Shown here piece after piece: positions 18,371 to 27,896 of a stretch of DNA of 64,000 nt. A program made the translations under genes and the position numbers. The notes below the pieces were generated by a model. The model saw nothing but the letters and a program-made list of their open reading frames with translations, ran no database searches and was not told the origin of the DNA. The stretch's first letter is position 1, and every line of letters begins with the position of its first letter. Source of the DNA: Salinisphaera hydrothermalis (GTDB taxonomy: Bacteria > Pseudomonadota > Gammaproteobacteria > Nevskiales > Salinisphaeraceae). The DNA lies in the NCBI RefSeq assembly GCF_040361195.1, contig NZ_APNE01000001.1. One strand, given 5' to 3'.

Positions 18371-19852
18371 TCACGATGTCTCTTCAGCACAGCCGGCCGC
18401 GGAGAGGGCGCGCTGTTCACGCGCATGCAGGACCGCCATGCCGACGGCGAGTGCCACACCGACGAAGAACAGGGCGCCGAATACGGCGAAGGTGTCGTGG
18501 AAAGCGCGGGTGATTCCGGTCAGCGTATGCGTCGACGGCGCATGGCCCTGATAGAGCGAGCGCAGATCGACTTCGCCGCCCAGATAGTGCGCCGCTCGGA
18601 TCTCCAGCAGTAGGGCGAGCAGATTCACCCCGAGCGTGCCGCCGAGCTGGCGTGAGAAGCTGATCACGCTCGAGCCTTGTTGGGTGAGGTCGGTCGGCAG
18701 GCCGCGCAGCCCGCCGATGTTGAGTGCGGGCATCATGATGCCGAGCGCCATGCGGCCGCAGGCGACCAGCATGGCGAGCAGCCAGAACGGCGTGGCGGAA
18801 TTGGTCAGGGCCAGCCCCAGCGTGCCCAGGGCGAAACCGCTGCAGCCGACGATATTGAGCCAGTGCGCGGCGAAGCGATCGGCTAGCCGGCCGCCGATCG
18901 GAAAGATTGCGAGCAGCGTCAGGCCGGCCGGCATCATCACCAGCCCGGTCGTACTCGGCGAGAAGCGCTGTACGCTCTGGGCGAGTAGCGGCACCAGATA
19001 GGTCGAGGCATACAGGCCGGCGCCGTAGAGGGCAGCGATGCCGCTGGCCAGTACGAAGCGCGGATAAGCGAATACCGCAAGGCGAATCAGGGGATGCGGC
19101 GAGGTGACCAGCCGGATTACGAAGGCGATGCCGAATCCGATACCGATCGCCGTCACCAGGCTGCCGCGCAGCGTGGCGTATGCCGAGAGTTCGGTCAGCC
19201 CGGTAAGCAGCAGCACCAGCGCCATGCACAGCAGCCCGAAGCCGATCCAGTCGAACGGTTCGCGCTGGTCGCTGCGATGCTTCGGCAGCACGCGCCAGCC
19301 GCCGGCGAGCCCAAGCAGGCAGAAGGGAATCGACGGTAAAAAGACGGCCCGCCACGACAGCCAGTCAATGAGAAAACCGCCCACCGTGGGCCCGAGGGCC
19401 GGGGCGAGCACGACGCCCATGCCGTAGAGTCCGAGCGCGCGGCCGCGTTCGGCATCGTCGAAGCTCTGGAAAATCACGACCAGGGCCAGCGGCTGGATGA
19501 TGCCGGCCGTAGCGCCCTGGATGACGCGGGCGGCAATCAGCACTGCGGCGTTCGGACTGGCCGCTGCGATCACACAGGCGACCAGAAACACCGAAAGTGC
19601 CGTTGCAAAGGTGCCGCGTTGGCCGAGACGTTCGATCACCCGCGCGCTGGCGAGCATCGCGGCCGTCATGGCCGCCAGGAATCCGGTGGAAATCCATTGC
19701 GCACCGGCCTGATTCAGGCCGAAGTCCGCCATGATCGGCGGAATGGCGACATTGACCACGGTCGCGTTCAGGACCACGGCGATGGTCCCCATCAGGACTG
19801 TGAGGGCGAGCGGCCAGCGCCGGGATCGAGCGTCGTCATGGGGCATCGGCAT
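18371..19852 (-). CDS. DHA2-family (EmrB/QacA) MFS drug efflux transporter
   Basis: About 493 residues with roughly 14 membrane spans, as in the DHA2 branch of the major facilitator superfamily. Motif A-like AMLASARVIERLGQRG, motif C GPTVGGFLIDWLSWR and the N-terminal NATVVNVAIPPIM are visible. It likely exports toxic amphiphiles using the proton gradient. Two close ATGs (19852 and 19846, MPMPHD) are possible starts and neither has a strong ribosome-binding site. No EmrA-like adaptor or regulator is adjacent. Substrate unknown. Confidence 0.88.
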   Translation of the reverse strand: MPMPHDDARSRRWPLALTVLMGTIAVVLNATVVNVAIPPIMADFGLNQAGAQWISTGFLAAMTAAMLASARVIERLGQRGTFATALSVFLVACVIAAASPNAAVLIAARVIQGATAGIIQPLALVVIFQSFDDAERGRALGLYGMGVVLAPALGPTVGGFLIDWLSWRAVFLPSIPFCLLGLAGGWRVLPKHRSDQREPFDWIGFGLLCMALVLLLTGLTELSAYATLRGSLVTAIGIGFGIAFVIRLVTSPHPLIRLAVFAYPRFVLASGIAALYGAGLYASTYLVPLLAQSVQRFSPSTTGLVMMPAGLTLLAIFPIGGRLADRFAAHWLNIVGCSGFALGTLGLALTNSATPFWLLAMLVACGRMALGIMMPALNIGGLRGLPTDLTQQGSSVISFSRQLGGTLGVNLLALLLEIRAAHYLGGEVDLRSLYQGHAPSTHTLTGITRAFHDTFAVFGALFFVGVALAVGMAVLHAREQRALSAAGCAEETS

Positions 19853-19981
19853 GCCAAATATTCTAACCGCGGTCCACATGAGCCGGCCCGCAAACTCAGG
19901 GTTTGTCGCGATATCCGAGCAGCGTTACGACCCTCATGCTGGGTTGCAACACTTGCTTGCCCGCAAACCCCGAGGATTCCC

Positions 19982-20365
19982 ATGCAAACCGATCGATTCA
20001 TTGCCCACGTCTACGAGGACTGCCCGCAGCTCGCCCCGGATGTCGTACATCAGTGCACGCTGATTACGCTGGATTCGCTGTGCGAACAGCTGCCCAAGGA
20101 CCAGACCGCGCGCATGGCCGAGCAGCTGCCCGACGAAATCGCGGATGCGATCCGGGCTGGCGGCGACCGGGCGGATACGTCCTATGTTCCGATCTCGCTG
20201 GACGAGTTCTACGGCAAGGTGGCTTTTCGTACCGAACTGCCCAGCCAGGACACGCAACAGCTCGTGGCCAGCGTGATCCGAACGCTGGACAAGGCGCTCA
20301 GCGACGGCGAATCAGAGGCTGTCGCCCTGGATTTGCCGAGCGAGCTGGATCAGCTGTTGCACTGA
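19982..20365 (+). CDS. DUF2267-family protein (copy 1)
   Basis: 127-residue acidic cytoplasmic protein. The DUF2267 pattern is visible: LCEQLPKDQTARMAEQLPDE, then SLDEFYGKVAF and a C-terminal VASVIRTLDKALSDGE. ATG 19982 has GAGGA at 19971-19975. A paralogue with the same layout lies at 35655-36041. The family is widespread and uncharacterised; some members occur with stress-related genes. No operon partner on this strand. Confidence 0.88.
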   Translation: MQTDRFIAHVYEDCPQLAPDVVHQCTLITLDSLCEQLPKDQTARMAEQLPDEIADAIRAGGDRADTSYVPISLDEFYGKVAFRTELPSQDTQQLVASVIRTLDKALSDGESEAVALDLPSELDQLLH

Positions 20366-20384
20366 TTCGTTGCCTCACGGCCGG

Positions 20385-21233
20385 TTATTCGGAGAACACC
20401 AGGTTCTCGGGTTTCTCGGTCAGCCGGATGCTGTGGCCGTCGACTGCGATCAGATTGTCCAGATGCGTGAAGTGCGCCTGCGGCAGCACCATGACGCGGT
20501 CCGGATTGTTGGCCAGATAATCGGTGAACCCCGCGATCGAGCCGCCGGTGCCGAGATAGTCGACCAGTCGACGGAACAGCTTCGGTAGGATCACGGCGTC
20601 TTTGGTAATCGAGGCGAGATCGTCGACCGTGACGCCCGTATTGGTGCGATCCGATGGCCACAACCCGCGTTCGGCGTTGCGGGCGGCCCGGGTCTGCTCG
20701 GCGAAACGTTCGCGCAGGTCGTGGAACAAGCCGGTATAGAACGTTGGGTAGGCCAGGCCTTCATTGAGCAACTCGGCATTGGCCGTGGCGGCCAGTTCGT
20801 CGGCCGTGAGGAAGTGCGGCTCGCCGTCGGTCAGCCCGAGCGCTTTGCCGGCGTCTGCCGACAGCGCGAATGACACCGGGCGGCCATAGGCGCCGGTCGT
20901 CCGGGCCAGAATGAAGCCGGGTACGTTGTCGTCCGCACTCGTGACTTCGTAGTGGTCGGCATCCCACACCACGTTATGCATGCCGAGTGCCGCGAACAGT
21001 TCGTGCGCGGCCTTCTCGGCGTATTGCAACGGCTGGTGATGGCCGGCGTAGTGGGTTTCCAGCGTATCGATCGCTTCGAGGCGAAGCTGGACGTGCCCGC
21101 GTGCGTTCGGGCTGGCCTTGCGGCCGGCCAGTACGCCCCAGGCGTCCGCGCGATTGGCCGCAAAACGGATCGAATCCCCGTCGGGCGAGTAGCCCTGGAT
21201 ATGGAACGTGCCGGCGATGACCTGGAAAGACAT
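20385..21233 (-). CDS. Staphylococcal-nuclease-like protein
   Basis: 282 residues beginning at ATG 21233, which has GAGG six bases upstream. Several SNase-fold landmarks are present: GYSPDGDSIRF (strand with DxDS), LRLEAIDTLETHY (R-x-x-x-I-D-T-x-E active-site strand), GAYGRPVSF (YGR strand) and a helix ending AARNAERGLW, as in thermonuclease-family proteins. It lacks a signal peptide, so it would act in the cytoplasm. The C-terminal ~90 residues extend beyond the usual domain. Catalytic activity is not certain. Confidence 0.75.
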   Translation of the reverse strand: MSFQVIAGTFHIQGYSPDGDSIRFAANRADAWGVLAGRKASPNARGHVQLRLEAIDTLETHYAGHHQPLQYAEKAAHELFAALGMHNVVWDADHYEVTSADDNVPGFILARTTGAYGRPVSFALSADAGKALGLTDGEPHFLTADELAATANAELLNEGLAYPTFYTGLFHDLRERFAEQTRAARNAERGLWPSDRTNTGVTVDDLASITKDAVILPKLFRRLVDYLGTGGSIAGFTDYLANNPDRVMVLPQAHFTHLDNLIAVDGHSIRLTEKPENLVFSE

Positions 21234-21304
21234 GCGTGGCCTCGATGTGTGACGTGGCACCCGTCATCGTGGGAGCGCCCGATGACGGTCGGATGAATGC
21301 GACC

Positions 21305-21772
21305 CTACAAGCCGAGATCGCTCAGGCCCGGATGGTCGTTCGGGCGCCGGCCCTGGGGCCAGAAATACAGCCGTTCGGATTCGGTGATCGGCAGATCGTT
21401 GATGCTGGCCAGGCGCCGAGCCATCAGGCCGTGTTCGTCGAACTGCCAGTTCTCGTTGCCGTAGGCGCGATACCACTGGCCCGAGTCGTCGTGATACTCG
21501 TAGGCAAAACGCACGGCGATGCGGTTCTCGCCGAAGGCCCAGAGTTCCTTGATCAGTCGGTACTCAAGCTCGCGCCGCCACTTGCGGGTGAGAAACGCAC
21601 GGATCTCGTCGCGACCGCTCAGAAATTCGGCGCGATTACGCCATTGGCTGTCCGGCGTATAGGCAAGCGCGACCCGGTCCGGATCGCGCGTGTTCCAGGC
21701 ATCCTCGGCAAGGCGTACTTTCTCGAGGGCGGTGTCCCGCGTGAACGGGGGAACAGGCGGTTTGTTTTCCAT
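21305..21772 (-). CDS. DUF1348 / NTF2-like (SnoaL-fold) protein
   Basis: 155-residue soluble protein. The sequence RDTALEKVRLAEDAWNTRDP, RKWRRELEYRLIKELWAFG, RFAYEYHDDSGQWYRAYGNE and RRLASINDLPI matches the DUF1348 branch of the NTF2-like superfamily. The biochemical role is unknown. It appears to be a single gene between the nuclease-like gene and a chemoreceptor on the same strand. Confidence 0.88.
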   Translation of the reverse strand: MENKPPVPPFTRDTALEKVRLAEDAWNTRDPDRVALAYTPDSQWRNRAEFLSGRDEIRAFLTRKWRRELEYRLIKELWAFGENRIAVRFAYEYHDDSGQWYRAYGNENWQFDEHGLMARRLASINDLPITESERLYFWPQGRRPNDHPGLSDLGL

Positions 21773-21946
21773 GACAGCCTCGACGATCGAGTGGCAAGAG
21801 CCGCATGGTAGCGAGGCCCGGCCCAGCTGTCCGCCGTCGTACCGCGGTCGGCGTCAGCCGCGAGCCCGGTGCCGTCGTTGTGAGACGGCACCGGGCATGG
21901 CTCGTGATGCCGCGGCCAGTGCAACGTCCGATGCGTTCGACGCGGC

Positions 21947-23950
21947 TCAACCAGGGGCCGGATACAAACCACGGCCCGCGGCGGCTTCGGACGGTTCCGA
22001 CGCAGCCGCTGCCGGCGACGCCGCCTCGCCGCGCTCCAGCCGGAAGCCCGAGACCAGGCGCTGGAGCATATCCGTCTGTTCATGCATCGACTGGGCCGCG
22101 GCTGCTGCCTGTTCGACCAGCGCGCTGTTCTGCTGCGTGTTGGAATCCAGGTCGGTGACGGCCTGATTGACCTGTTCGATGCCGCGCCGCTGTTCTTCGC
22201 TGGCGTTACGGATTTCCTCCATGAACTGGGTGACGCGCCGGATGTCGTCGACCACGCCCTGCATGTGCTCGCCGGCATGCCCGGCCAGCTCCGCGCCGCG
22301 GCCGACTTTTTCGTTGGAGTTTTCGATCAGTTCCCGGATCTCGGTCGCGGCATCGCCAGAGCGTTTGGCCAGCGCCCGGACTTCCGCGGCGACCACTGAG
22401 AAGCCCCGGCCGTGCTCGCCGGCGCGGGCGGCCTCGACTGAAGCGTTGAGCGCCAGAATATTGGTCTGGAAGGCGATGCCGTCGATCGTGGTGAGGATAT
22501 CCACGATCTGCTGCGACGATTGATTGATTTCGTCCATCGTACTGACCACCTCGCCGACCACGGTGTGCGCCTGACCGGCTCGGGCCGAGGTTTCGGCGGC
22601 GACCTCGTTGCCCTGCTGGGCGCGTTCGGCGTTATGGGCGACCGTGGTAGTGAGCTCTTCCATGGAGCTGGCGGTTTCTTGCACCGCGCTCGCCTGGTTT
22701 TCGGTCCGGCTCGACAGATCCATATTGCCGTCGGCGATCTGCCGGGCGGCGCCGGAGAGTTCGCCGCTGGCCGCGGAGATCTGTTGCAGCATCGACTGCA
22801 GGCGTTCGACGAAGCGGTTGAAGCTCGCCGATACTGCCTCGAATTCGCGGCCGCCGTTCTCTGGGAGGCGCTGAGTCAGATCGGCGTCGCCGGCCGCCAG
22901 CTCGTCGATGCCACGCTGCAGTCGGCCCACGCGTTTCATGATCTGACGCAGCCCCAGAACCACGAGGGCCAGGAACAACAGAGCGAGCGGAATCTGGGTC
23001 CAGCCTAGGCGCGACAGCACTTCGTTGCTTTTGGCCATCAACAGCCGGGTGGGCACCGCGCTGGCGAGGACCCACGGCGTATTCTTGATTGGTCGCAGAA
23101 ACAGGGTCTGGTCGTCGCCATCGACATCGAAATGCACCTTGGCGGGCTGCGCGGCCTGGGCGTCCGACGAACCGAGGGCCTTGGCCACCGCGGCCGCCAT
23201 CGGCGAACGATCGGCCAGCGCGGAAAGCTTGTCGAGCACGATCGGGCCCTTGATTCGCGTGCTGTTGCTCACGATCGTGCCGTCGTGCTCGACGATCAGG
23301 ATCTGGCCGTGGATCTGTTTTTCCATCCGGGCGACCAGGCCGTTGAAAAAGCCCAGCGTGACGTCGATGGTGGCCACGCCCCAGCGCTGGCCGTCGCGAA
23401 AGATGCTCATCGCGCAATTGGTGCGCGGCTCGGGGCTGGCGTCGTCCTTGTACGCGGTGGCCCAGGCACATTCGCCTTGCGGCGCGGCCATGCCGTGCTT
23501 GAACCAGGACTGCTCGAAATACTTCTTCGAATCCGGGGTGTTCCAGTACGTATTGAGCGTCAGTTTGCCGCTGTCATTACGGGCAAAGAACGTGCTGTCG
23601 CGCTCGCGGGCCGGGTCGCGCTTATAGGGCAGGGGCCAGATGCCGCCGCCGGAGATACTGGTATCGCCGTATTGATCGACCAGCGTGGGCAGGATCGTTT
23701 GGATCTGATCGTTGGGCAGGCCGGCCACTGTCTGCGTGATCGTACGCATCTGCGCGTTCACTCGCGCCAGCCTTTTCTGGATCGTGTCCGCAATATTGCC
23801 GACCTGTTCGGCCACGTTCGCTTCCGACTGCCGTCGCAGTTCGGGGGCGACGTAGCTCTCGATGACCGCCACGGTCACCCCGGTAATCACGACGAAAAAC
23901 GCCACGGCGAAAACCGTGTAGCGAACCTGGAGCGATTTCAGCCAGCCCAT
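21947..23950 (-). CDS. Methyl-accepting chemotaxis protein with large Cache-type periplasmic sensor
   Basis: 667-residue chemoreceptor. TM1 is at ~8-30, then a ~290-residue periplasmic region of dCache type (ISGGGIWPLPYKRDP, STFFARNDSGK, VATIDVTLGFFNGLVARM), TM2 at ~330-350 (IPLALLFLALVVLGL), HAMP, and the signalling hairpin with tip AFQTNILALNASVEAARAGE (~490-510). Unlike the receptor at 2743-4509 it ends PAPG with no CheR-binding pentapeptide. ATG 23950 begins at the membrane anchor; an upstream in-frame extension to 24037 is not supported. dCache sensors often bind amino acids or organic acids; ligand not known. Confidence 0.92.
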   Translation of the reverse strand: MGWLKSLQVRYTVFAVAFFVVITGVTVAVIESYVAPELRRQSEANVAEQVGNIADTIQKRLARVNAQMRTITQTVAGLPNDQIQTILPTLVDQYGDTSISGGGIWPLPYKRDPARERDSTFFARNDSGKLTLNTYWNTPDSKKYFEQSWFKHGMAAPQGECAWATAYKDDASPEPRTNCAMSIFRDGQRWGVATIDVTLGFFNGLVARMEKQIHGQILIVEHDGTIVSNSTRIKGPIVLDKLSALADRSPMAAAVAKALGSSDAQAAQPAKVHFDVDGDDQTLFLRPIKNTPWVLASAVPTRLLMAKSNEVLSRLGWTQIPLALLFLALVVLGLRQIMKRVGRLQRGIDELAAGDADLTQRLPENGGREFEAVSASFNRFVERLQSMLQQISAASGELSGAARQIADGNMDLSSRTENQASAVQETASSMEELTTTVAHNAERAQQGNEVAAETSARAGQAHTVVGEVVSTMDEINQSSQQIVDILTTIDGIAFQTNILALNASVEAARAGEHGRGFSVVAAEVRALAKRSGDAATEIRELIENSNEKVGRGAELAGHAGEHMQGVVDDIRRVTQFMEEIRNASEEQRRGIEQVNQAVTDLDSNTQQNSALVEQAAAAAQSMHEQTDMLQRLVSGFRLERGEAASPAAAASEPSEAAAGRGLYPAPG

Positions 23951-24199
23951 GATGATCCAATGCCTCGGCGGAGTGATGACGAACAGCGCGCGCCATATCG
24001 GCCATCCCGGGCAAAGATTTAGATTGATTCGCGCCACGCCGACGAACGGTTGACCCTGTCCTGTCGCGAGGCGTCGGCGTTAATTGGGGCGCCGCATCCG
24101 GGCGTGGCCGGCGGGCCCCGGGCGGTGAATCAGTACGGCCTGGCCACGAGAGTGCGTGGCGCGCCGAGTCGATGCTCGTCGCCGTCGCCCGATGGATCG

Positions 24200-24904
24200 T
24201 TATTCTTCCTTTTCAATACGCACCGAGGTGACACCCTCGATTTCGCCGAGGCTGACGAACAGATGTTCCGTAGGCTGGCGACCGGCGATGTGGAGTGTGG
24301 CACGGGCCGTTTCCGCCCGGTCGACCGGGTCCGGCATCGACATATCCTCGATCATGAACTTCTGCTCGGTGCAGCGCCGGAATACGCGGTGCATGACATC
24401 CTCCCGAGGCCGGTAGGTCAGATTCACCACGTGATGACGGGTGAGGACGTATCGATTGAAGGGGGTATAGACGTACGCCACGATGAAGTGTCCGGCGGTG
24501 GCCAGCATGGCGAGGACCGGCAGACCGGCGGCACAGGCCATGCCGACCGCGGCCGTCAGCCAGACCACAGCCGCCGTGGTCAGTCCGCGTACCGCGTCCC
24601 CGCGCACGAAGATCAGGCCGCCGCCGATGAAGCCGATGCCGGACACGATCTGGGCGGCGACGCGCGACGGGTCGAACGAGACATGCGCATCGCCGGCGAC
24701 ATCGCCAAAGCCGTATTTCGAGACCAGCACGATCAGCGCCGCACCTACGCCCACGAGGGTATGCGTGCGCAACCCCGCACTTTTCATGCGGAATTCGCGT
24801 TCCAGCCCGATCAGCGATGACAGCACGAACGCCAGCGCCAGCTCGCCGATCTGCAGCCAGCCCTGGCCGCCCGGGTCGGGAAACAGGAAATGGGTGATGC
24901 TCAT
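24200..24904 (-). CDS. MgtC/SapB-family membrane protein
   Basis: 234 residues: an N-terminal membrane domain of about four to five spans with the family signatures ALAFVLSSLIGLEREFR, GLRTHTLVGVGAAL and IVSGIGFIGGGLIFVRGD, then a C-terminal soluble ACT-like domain (~155-234). MgtC proteins support survival in low magnesium and inside hosts, partly by modulating ATP synthase. No Mg2+ leader RNA is evident in the short upstream gap. It may be transcribed separately from the fucose operon, whose last gene ends 81 bp upstream. Confidence 0.9.
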   Translation of the reverse strand: MSITHFLFPDPGGQGWLQIGELALAFVLSSLIGLEREFRMKSAGLRTHTLVGVGAALIVLVSKYGFGDVAGDAHVSFDPSRVAAQIVSGIGFIGGGLIFVRGDAVRGLTTAAVVWLTAAVGMACAAGLPVLAMLATAGHFIVAYVYTPFNRYVLTRHHVVNLTYRPREDVMHRVFRRCTEQKFMIEDMSMPDPVDRAETARATLHIAGRQPTEHLFVSLGEIEGVTSVRIEKEE

Positions 24905-24985
24905 GCCGTGGCGTCCCGGAACACTTTCGTTTCCAAGATATCGCTATTGCGGCGCTGCGATAAGCGGGTCGGTCTTAGATGGTAT

Positions 24986-25756
24986 CTAGGTCGCCGCCCG
25001 ATCCAGATGGGTATAGCCGCCGTCGACCACGGCCCATTGGCCGGTCGTATGCGCCGCGCGTGGCGACAGCAGGAAGACCGCGGTATCGGCGATCTCTTCC
25101 GGTCGGGTCATGCGATGCCCGAGCGGGATACGGGCCGTGATGTGTGCGCGGGCGGCGGCCGGGTCGTCGAAGCTGCTCAGCCAGCGTTCGTACATGGGCG
25201 TGGCGACCTCGGCCGGCACCACCGCGTTCACGCGCACGTTGTGCGCGGCCAGTGATACGGCCCATTCGCGGGTGAGCGCGAGGGTCGCGCCTTTGGCGGC
25301 ACAGTAGCCGCTGGTGCCGCCCTGGCCTGTCAGCGCGGTTTTCGAGGCGATGTTCACGATCGCGCCCTGGTTGGCCTTCAGATGGGGCTCGCAGAGATGC
25401 GCCATCAGGTAGTAATGCAGCAGGTTGCGTTCCAGCGATTGTTTGAAGGCCGCGATGCCTGCGTCCAGCCCGACGCCGTCGTTGGCGCCGGCGTTGTTGA
25501 CCAGTCCGTAAATGTCGCCGCCGGCGGCGATGTCGGCCACGGCGTTCCGACAGGCGGCTTCGTCGGTCAGGTCGACGGCGATATGCTGGGCGCGGGGCTG
25601 GATGGCCTGCAGTTCGTCGACGTAGCCCGGATCGTTGCCGCGATCGAGCATGACCGGTATTGCGCCTTCCAGGGCCAGCCGCCGGCTGATGGCACCGCCG
25701 ATGCCGGCCAGGCCGCCGGTGACGATCACGATCTTGTCGCTGAGTTCCAGGTCCAC
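24986..25756 (-). CDS. L-fucose dehydrogenase (short-chain dehydrogenase)
   Basis: 256-residue SDR enzyme: cofactor motif TGGLAGIG (13-20), NNAG (87-90), catalytic Ser138, Tyr151 and Lys155 (GYCAAK). It should oxidise L-fucose to L-fuconolactone with NAD(P)+, the first step of the non-phosphorylating pathway. The assignment rests mainly on being the last gene of an operon with fuconolactonase, fuconate dehydratase, KDF dehydrogenase and an FAA-type hydrolase, as in Burkholderia and Xanthomonas. It starts 10 bp after the lactonase gene. L-galactose or D-arabinose could also be substrates. Confidence 0.85.
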   Translation of the reverse strand: MDLELSDKIVIVTGGLAGIGGAISRRLALEGAIPVMLDRGNDPGYVDELQAIQPRAQHIAVDLTDEAACRNAVADIAAGGDIYGLVNNAGANDGVGLDAGIAAFKQSLERNLLHYYLMAHLCEPHLKANQGAIVNIASKTALTGQGGTSGYCAAKGATLALTREWAVSLAAHNVRVNAVVPAEVATPMYERWLSSFDDPAAARAHITARIPLGHRMTRPEEIADTAVFLLSPRAAHTTGQWAVVDGGYTHLDRAAT

Positions 25757-25766
25757 GCGTTGTCCT

Positions 25767-26609
25767 TCAGAGGGTCAGCTGATAAGTGGCGATGGCGTTG
25801 GCACCGAGCAGCTTGCGATGAAATTCACCGCCCTGAGCCCGGGCCCAGGCGTCGATGAGCGCGAACCAGTCCCCATAGCCGATCGCCAGCTGGCAGACCG
25901 GCCAGTCGGAGCCGAAGATCAGGCGATCCTCGCCGAACAGTTCGAGGGCGGTGTCCAGATGCCGATGGATGCCGTCGATATCCGGCGGTTCGTCGAACGA
26001 CGACTGGGCCTCGGTCGCCAGTCCGGAGACCTTGGCCACGACGTGTGGCATGGCCGCCAGTTCGCGCATGGCGTCCTGCCAGGTCGTGAAGTGTGCGTCG
26101 TCGCCCGTGATCGCCGGCTTGGCCAGATGATCGAGCACCAGCGTATGCCGGTCGTGGTGGCCGCAGAAGGCTACGGCTGCGTCCAGCTGGGTCCGATTGA
26201 GGAGCACCTCGTAGATCAGACCGCGATTCTGGACCGCGGCGACACCGGCATCGAAACGAGTATCGTCGAGCCGCGCCGGATCGCCCTCGATCTGATGCCG
26301 CAGGCCAACCAGCGGGCCGGTGGCCTGCCAGTGCCCGACGTGGTCGTCGGCGTCGGGGGTAGTGAGATCGACCCAGCCGACCACGCCGGCGACCCAGTCT
26401 TCGGCCGCCGCCTGTTCCATCAGGAAGGCGGTTTCGGCTTCGTCGCCGGTGGCCTGGACCGCGATCGTGGCGTCGATACCGGTCTCGGCCATGGCCTCGG
26501 CCAGATCGACCGGCAGCCAGTCGTGCATCAGTACATCCATGCCCGACTCGATCCAGTCGAACCGGGCCGGGTCATAGCGCCAGAAGTGCTGATGCGCGTC
26601 GATGAGCAT
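25767..26609 (-). CDS. L-fuconolactonase (amidohydrolase family 2)
   Basis: 280-residue TIM-barrel lactonase of the amidohydrolase-2 family. Visible motifs are DAHQHFWRY at the N-terminus, GLRHQIEGD, LDHLAKP and FGSDWPVC, the last holding the catalytic aspartate. It should hydrolyse L-fuconolactone to L-fuconate. It lies 9 bp after the dehydratase gene and 10 bp before the dehydrogenase gene, in pathway-coherent order. Confidence 0.9.
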   Translation of the reverse strand: MLIDAHQHFWRYDPARFDWIESGMDVLMHDWLPVDLAEAMAETGIDATIAVQATGDEAETAFLMEQAAAEDWVAGVVGWVDLTTPDADDHVGHWQATGPLVGLRHQIEGDPARLDDTRFDAGVAAVQNRGLIYEVLLNRTQLDAAVAFCGHHDRHTLVLDHLAKPAITGDDAHFTTWQDAMRELAAMPHVVAKVSGLATEAQSSFDEPPDIDGIHRHLDTALELFGEDRLIFGSDWPVCQLAIGYGDWFALIDAWARAQGGEFHRKLLGANAIATYQLTL

Positions 26610-26618
26610 GGTGTTGCC

Positions 26619-27896
26619 TCAACCGGTGAAGCGATAGCGCTCGAGGGATTCGGCCTTCATCTCGCCAGAATACCCCGGCGCAGTCGGCACCTGGTAGGCG
26701 GCATTCTTGACCACGCACGGGTCGACGAAATGCTCGTGCAGATGATCGACGTATTCGGTCACGCGACCTTCGGTGGTGCCCGAGAAACAGACGAAATCGA
26801 TGATGGATACATGCTGGACGTACTCGCACAGGCCGACGCCGCCGGCATGCGGGCAGACCGGCAGTTCGTACTTGGCGGCCATCAGCAACACGGCCAGCAC
26901 TTCGTTGACGCCGCCGAGCCGGCAGGCATCGAGCTGCACCACGTCGATCGCCTCGCGCATCATGAACTGCTTGAAGATCACGCGGTTCTGGCACATCTCG
27001 CCGGTCGCGACCTTGACCGGGGCGACGCCCTGCTTGATCGCACGATGCGCTTCGACGTCGTCCGGGCTGGTCGGCTCCTCGATGAACCAGGGGCGGGCGA
27101 AGGCCAGTTCGTTGACCCAGTCGATCGCCTCGTCGACTTCCCACATCTGGTTGGCGTCGATCATCAGCTCGCGATCTTCGCCGATCACTTCGCGGGCGAT
27201 GGTCACGCGGCGCTTGTCGTCCTCGAGGCTACCGCCGCACTTGAGCTTGACGTGGTTGTAGCCTTCATCGACCGCTTCCTGGCAGAGCCGGCGCAGCTTG
27301 TCCTCGCTGTAGCCGAGCCAGCCGGCGGACGTCGTGTAGCAGGGATAGCCGCGCTCTTCGAGTTCGGCGATGCGCTCGGCCTTGCCGTTTTGGCGTTCGC
27401 GCAGCAGTTCGAGCGCTTCGTCCTTGGTGATGCAGTCGGTCATGTAGCGGAAATCGATGCAGCGCACGATGTCTTCCGGCGACATCTCGGCCACCAGCCG
27501 CCACACCGGCTTGCCCTCGGACTTGGCCCAGAGATCCCAGGCCGCGTTGACTATGGCCGCGGTCCCCAGATGGATCGCGCCTTTCTCGGGGCCGATCCAG
27601 CGCAGCTGGCTATCGCCGGTCACGCGGCGCCAGAACGCGCCCATGTCGGCGGCGATATCGGCCAGATCGAGGCCGATCACCAGATGGCGCATGGATTCGA
27701 TCGCGGCACAGGCCAGTTCGTTGCCACGGCCGATGGTGAAGGTCAGGCCGTGGCCTTCCAGCTCCGGCGTATCGGTCTCGAGAATGCAGTAGGCCGCGGA
27801 ATAATCCGGGTCCGGATTCATGGCATCCGAGCCGTCGAGCTGCTCGGAGGTGGGGAAGCGTACGTCGATGACGCGTACGTCGGTAATCTGAGTCAT
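26619..27896 (-). CDS. fucD: L-fuconate dehydratase (enolase superfamily)
   Basis: 425 residues, the usual length for FucD/ENOSF1. The enolase-superfamily active site is complete: Lys217 and Lys219 (HVKLKCGG), metal ligands Asp248 (DANQMW), Glu274 (FIEEPTSP) and Glu300 (ATGEMCQN), plus Asp323 and His350 (CPHAGGVGLCEY). It dehydrates L-fuconate to 2-keto-3-deoxy-L-fuconate. The start at 27896 overlaps the stop of the FAA-hydrolase gene by four bases (ATGA); the longer frame to 28139 would overlap that gene extensively. Family assignment is strong. Confidence 0.95.
   Translation of the reverse strand: MTQITDVRVIDVRFPTSEQLDGSDAMNPDPDYSAAYCILETDTPELEGHGLTFTIGRGNELACAAIESMRHLVIGLDLADIAADMGAFWRRVTGDSQLRWIGPEKGAIHLGTAAIVNAAWDLWAKSEGKPVWRLVAEMSPEDIVRCIDFRYMTDCITKDEALELLRERQNGKAERIAELEERGYPCYTTSAGWLGYSEDKLRRLCQEAVDEGYNHVKLKCGGSLEDDKRRVTIAREVIGEDRELMIDANQMWEVDEAIDWVNELAFARPWFIEEPTSPDDVEAHRAIKQGVAPVKVATGEMCQNRVIFKQFMMREAIDVVQLDACRLGGVNEVLAVLLMAAKYELPVCPHAGGVGLCEYVQHVSIIDFVCFSGTTEGRVTEYVDHLHEHFVDPCVVKNAAYQVPTAPGYSGEMKAESLERYRFTG

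Noticed and set aside
24905..24985. Magnesium-responsive leader RNA before mgtC
   Set aside because: The 81-bp gap is too short for a known Mg2+ riboswitch and shows no proline-rich leader peptide or strong hairpins.
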